64,000 nt of DNA, from NCBI RefSeq assembly GCF_042453785.1, contig NC_091674.1, positions 29,585,501-29,649,500 of the forward strand, in the 5' to 3' direction. This document shows positions 44,469-54,663 of the stretch, piece by piece. The stretch comes from Malus domestica. Lineage: Eukaryota; Streptophyta; Magnoliopsida; Rosales; Rosaceae. The translations under genes and the position numbers were made by a program. The notes beneath the pieces are model-generated. The model did no database searches. It was not told where the DNA came from and saw nothing but the letters and a program-made list of their open reading frames with translations. Numbering within the stretch: the stretch's first letter is position 1; every line of letters begins with the position of its first letter.

Positions 44469-46327
44469 TTAACCGCATTGTTCCAAGGGTTTGGCAGTAT
44501 TAACGAATGTTGCGCTTTTGTTGAACCCCTCGAGCAAAAGAATACGCACCGCTTCTACACCATCTTGAAACGTAAAATTCAACTGAAAAGCATTTATAGT
44601 AGTTAGAATCACGGATTAATCTATAAGCCTCTCTAGAGATTGCATTAGAAACTTTACAAACCTCGTGTTGTTCTTGATTAGTAAATGGACGAAGAACAAA
44701 GTTGACAGGATCCATTTTCCCAGGAGGACGTCCAATGCCTACAGAAATTTCACCAATTGAATGAATTTTTTTTACACATTTAGTTCGTTTTCCCTAATGC
44801 GTAATATAGAAAGAAGTATTAGGGAAACACTTTTGGTGGTCTAGGGAAAGTACCGATTCTTAAACGAGGAAAATCTCGACTCCCTTTAAAGTGATCAATG
44901 ATACTCCTCATCCTGCAAGAGAAAGATGACAGGAACCAGTCAAGAGTCATTATGCCATTTTAAATATATTTTCCTTAACATACTGAGTTAAATCTAACAG
45001 GCAGACTACTACGATGGCATTGTATATTTACCCATTGTGTCCTCCGTGTCCACCTTTTGGCAACATCCGCAGCTTTCCAAAGGGAAGATCTAGATCATCA
45101 AATATCTGAAAACGGGAACCAAAAACTTAAGGCACGGCAGAGAAACAGGACACTCTGACTCCGAGAAGGAAAATGAGGTAAAAAGAGAGAAATAGAATGG
45201 TAGTGATTAAGTAAAGGAGAGAAACTGCACCACAAGTACTTGCTTCAATGGAATCTTGTAATATGAAACAATCGATCCAACCTTCAACAAAGGGTCCAAT
45301 TATCAACCAATTATCACCGAAACATATACAAGTTTCAAGACAAATCCTGAGATAGCTTACTTACAGACTCACCGCTTTTATTCATGTAAGTTTGTGGCTT
45401 GGCAAATATAACCGGAACATCGCCAATAAGGCCTGGAAAATATGAAAACAAAGCTCTATGAAGATTATAACTTTCCCTAACAATTGGGGATCTTGGAAAC
45501 AAAGTAGAGAACTATTCATCCATAAGCGCTGTAAAGCAGCCACAAATTCATAAACAAAATGAGATCGTAAATGGTAGAGACTTAAAAAAAGATACATTCA
45601 GAAAAATTATGCAAAAGTGAACACGATCAAACAATTTAGCGAATTTAGTTGCGGCCCTTACGGGTTTGGTTAAGTAACTACATGTACAATCAATCAAACA
45701 ATATTTCACCAGATGCAGATAATCACACAAGTAAAGAAAATTGAATCAACACAACAAAACTTTTCCAAATGCTATCTTGTAAATTTGAAACAGATAACCA
45801 AATTTAGAGCAAACAAACCTTTTCCAACAAGGGCTTTGAAAGAAACACTGCTCAAAGGTATCCCTTCAGCTTCAGCTATGGCATCTACCATCTCAAAACC
45901 CACCTGCAAAACAGCACCACCACCATAAATTGCAAGCTTTTGGATTTCAAAATTTACGAGAAAATTAGCAATTGGGTAATCAAATAATCAAGATTTAACA
46001 CAAGTATGAGGATCATAGTATTGAACTTTGTGTGTCAATTCCAAAGAGGGCCGTACGGACATTGTGGCGGGTGCTGTTGTACTTCTTCCCGGGGTTTCCG
46101 AGTCCGACGATGAGCCACGGCTGCTTGGGCGGCTTCTTGGCTTCGACAGGCGCCGTGTCCGAGCTCACTGGCGCCGCGGATACGGTGGAGGGAGATGGTG
46201 ATGACGAGATTCGGGACATTATCTGAAGCGACGGAGATCGAAGTAGGGGTTTTGAGAAGCGGAAGCAGCGGTGGCAATTGGGAAAGCGGACGGTGGCGAT
46301 GGATGATAGGGAAGCAGCAACGTTCAT
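44469..46327 (-). CDS. CRS2/peptidyl-tRNA hydrolase family protein, chloroplast type (eight exons)
   Basis: Exons (minus): 46327-46061, 45903-45819, 45432-45365, 45281-45231, 45105-45032, 44912-44854, 44738-44662, 44582-44469. They sum to 795 nt, an unbroken 264 codons plus stop, with GT/AG at each intron. A Ser-rich N-terminus of about 65 residues (MNVAASLSSIATVRFPNCHR...) looks like a transit peptide. The PTH domain follows: WLIVGLGNPGKKYNSTRHN, AKPQTYMNKSGES, IFDDLDLPFGKLRMLPKGGH, GGHNGMRSIIDHFKGSRDFP, and RLRIGIGRPPGKMDPVNFVL. Residues corresponding to bacterial PTH Asn10, His20, Asp93 and Asn114 are present. The closest remembered relatives are plant CRS2 proteins, which help splice chloroplast group II introns and derive from PTH; a true PTH role is also possible. 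A fold-back transposon ends 463 bp upstream of the start codon. Confidence 0.9.
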
Positions 46328-46789
46328 ATTTTGTTCTGTTTAATTTGTTATATAAACCTATAATTAGCTGAGGGTTTTGAGAAACAGAGGTATAAACCCT
46401 ACGGCTAAATTGCGAGGAAGAAGATGATGCGGGGGAGAGCCTCTCAGCCGCGGCTTTAGATTTTAGAAGTACCTTTTTTTTATCTTTTTTTTTAATTATT
46501 TTTATTATTATTAAAAACACCATAAAAATAGTACAATGGATACATTGGATTAAAAAAAAAGAAAAAAAAAAGAGAAATGGTAACCGGCTCTGTCAAAAGT
46601 GCAACTCTCTGTACCTCACGTTTTTTACATAATTTTTGTGTCAATATTATAAAATATTGTACAAAAAATATGAAGTTATGGAAAGTTCAACTTAAAGAGA
46701 GTCTCATTCTCTCACAAAAAATAAAAATTTATATACACACCTCGTATTTTATTGACTACACCACATATCTACTTATTATATTAAATTTA
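46328..46789. promoter_or_regulatory. Short promoter region of the CRS2/PTH-like gene
   Basis: Only 462 bp separate the start codon from the Mutator-like element at 46790. The interval holds A- and T-runs (46476-46575) and no obvious TATA box. Confidence 0.45.
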
Positions 46790-47344
46790 GGGTAAATGAC
46801 TGTTTACTACCCTCATATTTCATAGTTTTCAACATTTAGTACATCAAGTTTTTTTCGTCTCAGAGTCATACCTAAAGTGTAAATTTTGGGACAATCTCAT
46901 ACATCTGTTAGTCAAACTGTTAAATTTGCCGTTAATTGTGACGTGGCGCCCATGTGGACAATTAATGGGCGCCACGTGTCAGCCACGTTTTTTTTCTTTC
47001 TTTCTTCTTTTCTTCTTCTTCTTCTTCTTCTTCTTCTTCTTCTTCTTCTTCTTCTTCTTCTTCTTCTTCTTCTTCTTCTTCTTCTTCTTCTTCTTCTTCT
47101 TCTTCTTCTTCTTCTTCTTCTTCTTCTTCTTCTTCTTCTTCTTCTTCTTCTTCTTCTTCTTCTTCTTCTTCTTCTTCTTCTTCTTCTTCTTCTTCTTCTT
47201 CTTCTTCTTCTTCTTCTTCCACCCGATTGCAACATTTTTTTTTTCCTTCCTCCTTCTCCTTCCTTCCCCTTCTTCTCCTTCTTCCTTCTCTTCCTCCGAA
47301 TCTGGGGAAGTTTTTTTTTTCTTCCTCCTTCTTCCTCTTTCTTC

Positions 47345-47375
<31 letters not shown>

Positions 47376-48651
47376 CGAATCTGCCCAGATTCGGTTTTTT
47401 TTTTTTCTTTTTTTTGAGGAAGATGAAGAAGAAAGAGGAAGGAGGAAGGAGGAAGGAGGAAGAAGAAGAAGGAAGGAAAAAAAGAAAAGAAAAAAAGTTG
47501 CAGTCGGAGGAAGAAGAAGAAGAAAGAAGAAAAAAAAAAAAAGCCGAATCTGGGCAGATTCGGAGGAAGAAGAAGAGGAAGGAAGAAGGAGGAAGGAGGA
47601 AGGAGAAGGAAGAAGGAGGAAGAAGAAGAAGAAAAAAAAAAAAAAAAAAACTTCCCCAGATTCGGAGGAAGAAGAAGAAGAAGAAGAAGAAGAAAAAGAA
47701 GGAGAAGGAGAAGAAGGGGAAGGAAGAAGGAAGAAGGAGGAAGAAGAAGAAAGAAGGAAAAAAAAAACGAATCTGGGCAGATTCGGAGGAAGAAGAAGAA
47801 GAAGAAGAAGGAATAAGGAGGAAGGAGAAGGAAGTAGGAAAAAAAAATAATTCCCCAGATTCGGAGGAAGAAAAAGGAGAAGGAGAAGGAAGAAGAAGGA
47901 AGAAGGAGAAGAAGGGGAAGGAAGAAGGAGAAGAAGGGGAAGGAAGAAGGAGGAGGGAAGAAGGAGAAGGAGGAAGAAAAAAAAAAAGTTTGTAGTCGGG
48001 TGGAAGAAGAAGAAGAAGAAGAAAGAAGAAAGAAGAAGAAGAAAGAAGAAAGAAGAAGAAGAAAGAGAAAAAAAAAATCCCCAGATTCGGAGGAAGAAAA
48101 AGGAGAAGGAGAAGGAGAAGGAAGAAGAAGGAAGAAGGGGAAGGAAGAAGGAGGAAGGAAGAAGGAGAAGGAGGAAGAAAAAAAAAAAGTTTGCATGGAA
48201 GAAGAAGAAGAAAGAAGAAAGAAGAAGAAGAAAGAGAAAAAAAAAAAATTCCCCAGATTCGGAGGAAGAAAAAGGAGAAGGAGAAGGAGAAGGAAGAAGA
48301 AGGAAGAAGGAGAAGAATGGGAAGGAAGAATGAGGAAGGAAGAAGGAGAAGGAGGAAGAAAAAAAAAAAAAGTTTGCAGTCGGGTGGAAGAAGAAGAAGA
48401 AGAAGAAAGAAGAAGAAGAAAGAAAGAAAAAAAAAATGTGTCATAAAAAAAAACGTGGCTGACACGTGGCGCCACGTCATTGTCCACATGGGCGCCACGT
48501 CACAATTAACGGCAAATTTAACAGTTTGACTAACGGATGTATGAGACTGTCCCAAAATTTACACTTTAGGTATGACTCTGAGACGAAAAAAACTTGATGT
48601 ACTAAATGTTGAAAACCATGAAACATGAGGGTAGTAAACAGTCTTTTACCC
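46790..48651. mobile_element. Mutator-like fold-back element filled with GAA/TTC tracts
   Basis: Terminal inverted repeats of about 195 bp (46790-46988 and 48456-48651) start GGGTAAATGACTGTTTACTA and end in GCGCCACGTGTCAGCCACG. A 9-bp target duplication TTAAATTTA lies at 46781-46789 and 48652-48660. Nine base pairs and long inverted ends indicate a Mutator-like element. The interior is pyrimidine-rich (46989-47415) and then purine-rich on the same strand (47416-48440), so it can fold over its whole length. CCCCAGATTCGGAGG or its complement punctuates it at least eight times, and GTTTGCAGTCGGGTGG recurs. No transposase is encoded; the long frames read through low complexity are not genes. Confidence 0.95.
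47010..47219. repeat. (TTC)n, about 70 uninterrupted units
   Basis: A pure trinucleotide run of about 210 bp, ended by CCACCCGATTGCAAC. On the minus strand it is (GAA)n. Confidence 0.97.
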
Positions 48652-48660
48652 TTAAATTTA

Positions 48661-49470
48661 TCTTAATATACTCTACAAACTTTTCAAAACTTATATTCCA
48701 ATACTACTCTCACACCTACAATCTTTATCAATTAAATTTTTTAGGACTTTGTAGTATTTTTCTATTCAATTTTCAGCACATCTAGTATTTTATCCATTTG
48801 AGGGTTTATTTTTCTATCAATTTCGGGGTTTCTTTTTACTGATCTTGATTCATGACGTATCTAATCTTCACTGTCGAAGATGTTTGAGTTTTCAAGGGAT
48901 GGATGGAATTGTATGATTATTCTAAGCTTTTTTCATTTTGCTGTTATAACATAGGTAAGTGTAACATGATTATGGAAATTTTGATGCTTAAGTAAGTTGA
49001 AGCACAAGTAAACCAGAATTAGTCTAGCTTGATCCACCTTCAATCGATTTTTATGTCTAAAGAATTATTGTGAAAATATTACTTTTTGTAAAGCTTTTAG
49101 CTATTAAAAGTTATTCACTCAACTAATTTGGTTGATCTTTAACAATTGTTTCTATCTAATACTGATGCTGCTGCTAGATTGCCCCATGATAAGATAAGTT
49201 TCCCTATATAAGTTTTTTTTTACTAAAGGAGTGGGAGAGTGTGGTAAACCTCACAATGGGCTTGTCAGAAAAATATGGTTTAACTTCACATTTGACAATG
49301 ATAAAATTTAAGACCTCTCACTTGAGGAATACCCCTAGACCGTAGTACTAAGTGACATATAAGTTTTCTTAATGTTTGGAGTTTTTCTGTTTTAAAATTT
49401 TAAGGGGTTTAAAGAGTCATTTTATATAAGGTACATAAGTCATTTAATAATATTTCCACGGTTTTAGTTT
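48661..49470. other. Gene-free stretch
   Basis: AT-rich sequence with no supported gene or repeat boundary. Confidence 0.5.
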
Positions 49471-49640
49471 GAGTAATGTTAGGTAGACCAATTTTTTAGA
49501 CCAAATTTACATACCATGTGATGTGTTACCAATAAAAATTAAGCACGCTAATCGATATTTAAGTAATAATTTAATCATCAACAAGACGTCATATAGTTTA
49601 CAAAATATAATTAAAATAGATGGTCACCCTAGCATTACTC
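49471..49640. mobile_element. Mutator-type MITE, 170 bp
   Basis: Ends GAGTAATGTTAGGTAGACCA and its imperfect complement TGGTCACCCTAGCATTACTC. The 9-bp target duplication TTTTAGTTT is at 49462-49470 and 49641-49649. Confidence 0.88.
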
Positions 49641-49684
49641 TTTTAGTTTTATTTTGTGAGTCATCTTTAAATATGGATTAGTTG

Positions 49685-51100
49685 GGGGATATTTGAAAAA
49701 ATAACCAGAATTTTGACCTCATATAGAATTATAATCAACATTTTAAGTTTATGATAATTATAACCAAAATTTGATATAAAAGTGCTAATATACCCTTACT
49801 AGCAGTGCTGCAGCATGCATCGTCAAGCTTTCCTTTCCACAATTCTTGCATCACCAATGCTGCATAATTCATGTACTATTTGAATTTCTATTCCTGACAT
49901 ACTTGCCACATAATTCATGTACTATTTGACCAATAATATCGAATACTAATGCATGAATAATCAGAAAATACACTTCTCCATTTCTTCACTGAAATTTGGA
50001 TCTGCTTTCCCAAATTTTATTATTATTGGGCTATTAATATATTAATTTTACCCTCTTGCTCTTAATAAAATTGTAATCTTTCTGCAATTTCTTACCCGAA
50101 TAATAATAAAATGTTTGTTTCCCAGGATCTCCATCAAAACATGTGGACGAGGAAGCCTTCATACACAAACCCGAGACCCTGCTACCACTTATTAGCTTAC
50201 AAGCATGGTTGCAACGGCCAAAAATCCCTCAAAGTCCACCCCGGACAAAAGAATAAGCTTTCGGGTTCACAAAACAAAGATACCCAGATGTAGTTTCTGT
50301 AATGGGTTCGAGGGTAAACTGCCAATTTAGTCCCTAAATTATCATCCTAGTGAAAATTAGGTCATTAAATTATTTTTTCAAAAAAATTAGTCACTGAATT
50401 ATAAAAATTTGCCAATTAGATCCCTAATGTTATATTCGAAGCTACTATATTCAATTTTCCGTCAATTTAAGTCACGTTACTTGCATGTAATACACATTGG
50501 AGGGTAGATTGATAGTTTTTCATAAAGAAATAGTGTATGGAGTTAACTTTTGAGGAGAAATTGGTAGTTTTTCATAAATAGTATAAGTTAACTTTTGAGG
50601 AGAAATTGGTAGTTTTTCATAAATAGTATAAGTTAACTTTTGAGGGTAAATTAGACATTAAATTCGCAACCTATATGAAATGTTAAGCACTTATAGACGA
50701 GAAAATGATGGTTTTACACTCTAAAGTGTGTCAAGTGACTTAAATTGACGAAAAATTGGATAAAATAGCTTTGAATATAATAGTAGGGATGAAATTAGCA
50801 ATTTCTAATGAATTTAGGGACTTATTTTACTGAAAAAATAATTCAGGGACGTAATTTTCATTGAGGTGATAGTTCAGGGACTAAATCGGCACTTCACCCT
50901 ACTTTATATTTGCTTGATTTTCTCTTGGGTTTGGTGTTCGAATCACGTAGTTCTGTATACCTACATACCTCTGTAATGTGCTTAGGAAAATTTAATTTTA
51001 AGGGTATATTAGTACTTTTACATCATTTTTTGGTTATACTCAAAACGGTGGCTATAATTATATATGGAATCCAAATTTTGGTTACTTTTCCAAATTTCCC
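49685..51100. mobile_element. Mutator-like element, 1.4 kb, with a nested element
   Basis: Inverted ends of about 115 bp (GGGGATATTTGAAAAAATAA on the left; the complement of GGGAAATTTGGAAAAGTAAC on the right) share ACTAATATACCCTTA-like inner parts. The 8-bp flank ATTAGTTG occurs at 49677-49684 and 51101-51108. No transposase. A 60-codon frame at 50111-50293 is unrecognised and could be a captured fragment. Confidence 0.8.
50309..50903. mobile_element. Nested Mutator-like fold-back element
   Basis: GGGTAAACTGCCAATTTAGT begins the left arm and the right arm is its imperfect complement, ending ATCGGCACTTCACCC. Arms extend about 200 bp, including CGTCAATTTAAGTCAC and its complement. Between them, a unit of about 51 bp (GAGGAGAAATTGGTAGTTTT...) is repeated at 50548-50650. 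No target duplication was found. Confidence 0.65.
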
Positions 51101-51464
51101 ATTAGTTGTTTTGCTGAGAAGTTTTATTCTGTGAGCCATCTTAAATATCGGTTAGTTGGAGCCTAATTATTTTATTTTGTTTAGAAGTTTGTATGATTGA
51201 ACTCAGATGCTAGGGTTTTGCATCAACATTGGTTTTGTTCACGATTTTTCAATTTAAAATTCGGTGTTTTGGGAGTTTTGTTATTTCATTCTGAATTAGG
51301 GGTTTCAAAATAAAACTAGGGTTTAGAAGGTCTTTGAAACCCAATTTCGATCACCCTTGTCTACATCATACTAGGGTTTTCAAAATCAAATTGAATTTGG
51401 TGGTTTTGGGGTATCGTTTTCTGGAAGAATCAGTTGGAAATTTTTATTGTATTAGACTGCCATC

Positions 51465-52730
51465 ATGGGGGCAATTTCGTGTTTGGATCCTGTAAAAGCA
51501 TTGTTTGGTCGATTTTTAGGTTTTTGTAGGAATGAACAGTCATCATCGTTAGAGCTTCCATACGTTCCCTTTGATATAATCAATGAGATTTTGAGCTGGT
51601 TGCCGGTGGAGTCTTTACTAAGATTCAAGTGCGTGTGCAAGCGTTTGTTTTTGTTGATTGATCAAGATAACGAGTTTATCGCACAACAAACAGTTCGGGC
51701 CAGTTATCCTATGCTGCGGGTTTGGTATTGCTGTGCTTTGAAAAAAAATTACTTCTACTATGCTGTGAGAATAAGCTCATTTTTGCTGTTTCACGTTTTC
51801 AGTGTTTTTTCACCCAAAATTGTGAAAATAAGTTGTTTTTAAGTGTTTACCAAATACCTTTTTGAGCTCAGCTTTTTTTTTTATACCCATTTTTTATAAA
51901 ACCACCTCAATACCAAATCAGGAGGAAACTACCTGTCTAGCAGCAGCTCTATCCGATGAAAATTTCACTTTTGAAGCCATTTGTTATGGCTTTTGTCTGG
52001 AGACCAGATTTGGTCATCCTCAAGTTGCGCGTATCAGAAATCCAGCAACCCGCCAAGTACTTTGCTTGCCTGATGCACATAAGGATACCTACGATTTGTC
52101 ATTTGACTTGAATTCATCATCTGGTGAGTGTAAAGTTGTATGTACTTACATTATCGAAAAACAGAATTACTTTGGCACTGGTGTTGGTTTTGAAGTTCTA
52201 ACTGTTGGGAAGGATGAACAATGGAGACCTCTGAAAAACCCTAAACAAAATTTACCGGAACAGGGTGATGAGGGGCTGATGCTGGAATTGAGGTTTGTAC
52301 ATCAGTCTGACGAAGCGATTCACGTTGCCGCCGAAATTATACTGGATGAACTTGATTCCTACCTAGAAATTTATTCTCTTGACATGATCATCTAGCAGTT
52401 GCCGAGGTAAAGGACAACGTCCTTAGTGTCTTGGTGTTAGAAGACTACAAGCAGCAAATTTGGAGTGAAAACAAGATCATCATTCCCCTGAAATTTTTAA
52501 AGGACGATTCGCATTTGGAGGATAAAATTATTCTTTCTTGCATTTGGTTTAAGGCTGCCTTCAGATTTTATAACAGTGAAGGGAAACAATGTTTTTGGTA
52601 TGATATGGATACGGAGAATACGGATGTTGTTGAATTGTCACGGGATGTTGAGAAATCTTTAGCTTCATGGAAGCCAAGCCTAGTGAATATTAAGGGAATG
52701 AAACCAGAACGAGAAAGGGGTGCACAGTAA
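51465..52730 (+). pseudogene. F-box/FBA protein gene, disrupted
   Basis: The N-terminal frame (51465-51842) has an F-box at about residues 32-75: LPYVPFDIINEILSWLPVES then LLRFKCVCKRL. The FBA-type C-terminal part continues at about 51905-52395 (EAICYGFCLETRFGHPQVAR, IRNPATRQVLCLP) and, after one frameshift near 52390, at 52397-52730 (HLAVAEVKDNVLSVLVLEDY). Between the first two parts an AT-rich insert of about 170 bp (51735-51905) with GTGAGAATAAGC looks like a MITE. F-box proteins recruit substrates to SCF ubiquitin ligases. With an insert and a frameshift this copy is probably dead, unless the insert is spliced as an intron and the frameshift is an error. Confidence 0.75.
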
Positions 52731-54663
52731 CTACAGGCAAGACTGAATAGACTAGCTAAATGACTAGATTTTATGTTTAATCTGTGGCGAAGCTCTTCGT
52801 ACGTAAGACTTTTGCCTCCCTTTTAATGTTTTTTATTTTATTTTATGCTTTGTATTTGCCAAGACTTTAGATTTATGCATCAGACATATCTAAATTTGGT
52901 ATGGAAACAGTGAACTAACTTGAGTTGCAACACAAACATCTAACTTCTTACTGGTTTTTGAGAAATGATTCAATGTGAGTTAAGCCAATTGCCGAATATT
53001 TTGCATGCCAGTCAGTCTCCTTGCCTTCGAGTTGTTCTCTCCACGTATGTCACGGACCTTAAGATTATATACTGGACTTGTGTAAAAATTTGTATTCCTC
53101 TTCCTTTTAGCTAAGAAGATTAACGTACATGTATTAATTGATGCATTTCATGTTAGGGCGGTACCGACGGGAAACATATGTGGTGGAGTTAAGGGCGGGA
53201 ACTTTCCGGCTTCACTATTTTTGTCGGATAATAATGAGCTAATGTCGGTTATAGCCGACCGTTCTTGTTTTTGTCTAATATAAGCGATGACAGTGCCTTG
53301 TTATCCGGCACTATTTAAATGTTGTCGGAAATATTTTATCCGACAATAATTGTGTAAGACCTCCACCACTCTCCGACACATTAAATTAATTTTGTAGTTG
53401 TGGGTGTATTGTATATTAATTTTGATGAACTTTTATAAACTCTCAAATCCAGGTGTATTCAATATATTATGGTCTTATCTTATGTGTTAATTTGTAATGG
53501 CATCTGAGCATTACTTTAGATTATTCTTACCCCATATATTCTTGGGTAGGGCTGCTGCATATCTATAGCACTCTTTGGATCAATTTACCCTTTACAGAAA
53601 CAACAGTGCAAAATGGCATAATTTTCTCTTGTTAGTGTGGAAGTTCAAAACTGGAACAGGCATTCCAAGGGTGATGTTCATCAGTTCATCTCTTATCAGA
53701 AAAAAGATCATTACAGTTAATATACGACAATTATACACACCAAGATAATGTCATCACATTCAAATTTCAAGAGCACTCCGATTTCCCCTTCCAACATAAA
53801 AAAAAGCCATGAATCCCTTCATTGTTCACCGACAAACATTAATCTTTTTCTTTTGTTGAAAAAATCTTGGGCATACGGGGGAGGCTTTTATTCCTAAATT
53901 AATTGAGAAACAAGGGGAGGAAGGAGCTTATAATACATGGCCCCGAGTACTTTTATCTTCTAAAAGCACATTGTGAATAATATCAGACGACTCTTCGGAC
54001 CATTCAAAACACAAATAATTAAAGAAAAGATTGAGGGAAAACGATTGTAAATTTCTGATTGAATAACAGTACTTTTCTCTTCGTTTTGGGACATACTAAG
54101 GCAGATAACAAATCCAACTCCTCACTAAGTGGTAACTAGGACGATGAATATACCAATTTAAAAGCACTCTTTAGTCCTCAAATCTCAGTGAAAGTAGTAA
54201 ACATGGACTCTGATAGATCTAAGTCAATTTTTAATTTCTCAGTTGTATTAAATCTATCATTTACACAACATGAACAAAGATTTCACTTTAATCCGCCTCC
54301 CATTTTCTTTTTTTTGCTAATATGTGCTCTCCATTGAAGGTCTCATAACCTTTTTATAATTGTTTTCTCCTGAGTATTTGACATTCATGAAAAATGGAAC
54401 CTGCCCCAAACACGAACCACTTAAAATATAAACGTGGCTAACACAGCACGCAGATGACAGGGAAACCAAATTTTGTAAACACAGACATGAACAAGACTCA
54501 TTTTATTCTACGTAATGAAAACAAGACATTTAATTTCCAGGCCAAACAAAAATATGGCAATTTATTTCTTATTCATTCACAATTTTTTTTTACAGGAAAG
54601 AGGAAATAATGATCAAAACAATTGAAGGAAGGATTTCGGACATGATGATGATGATCATCAAAT
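52731..54663. other. Gene-free stretch with possible CACTA remnant
   Basis: No gene. At 53200-53400 short motifs repeat in both orientations (TTGTCGGATAATAATGAGCT, GTCGGTTATAGCCGAC, ATCCGACAATAATTGTG), like subterminal repeats of CACTA elements. No termini were found. The rest is AT-rich and includes the 3' side of the DUF2828 gene. Confidence 0.4.

Noticed and set aside
46886-48555. Very long frames on both strands (up to about 547 codons) reading Leu/Phe/Ser or Glu/Lys/Arg runs
   Set aside because: They are produced by the TTC/GAA and related low-complexity tracts, which lack stop codons in all frames. No real protein features are present.
50111-50293. 60-codon frame inside the Mutator-like element as a captured gene
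   Set aside because: I do not recognise the peptide and there are no splice sites or neighbours to support a gene.
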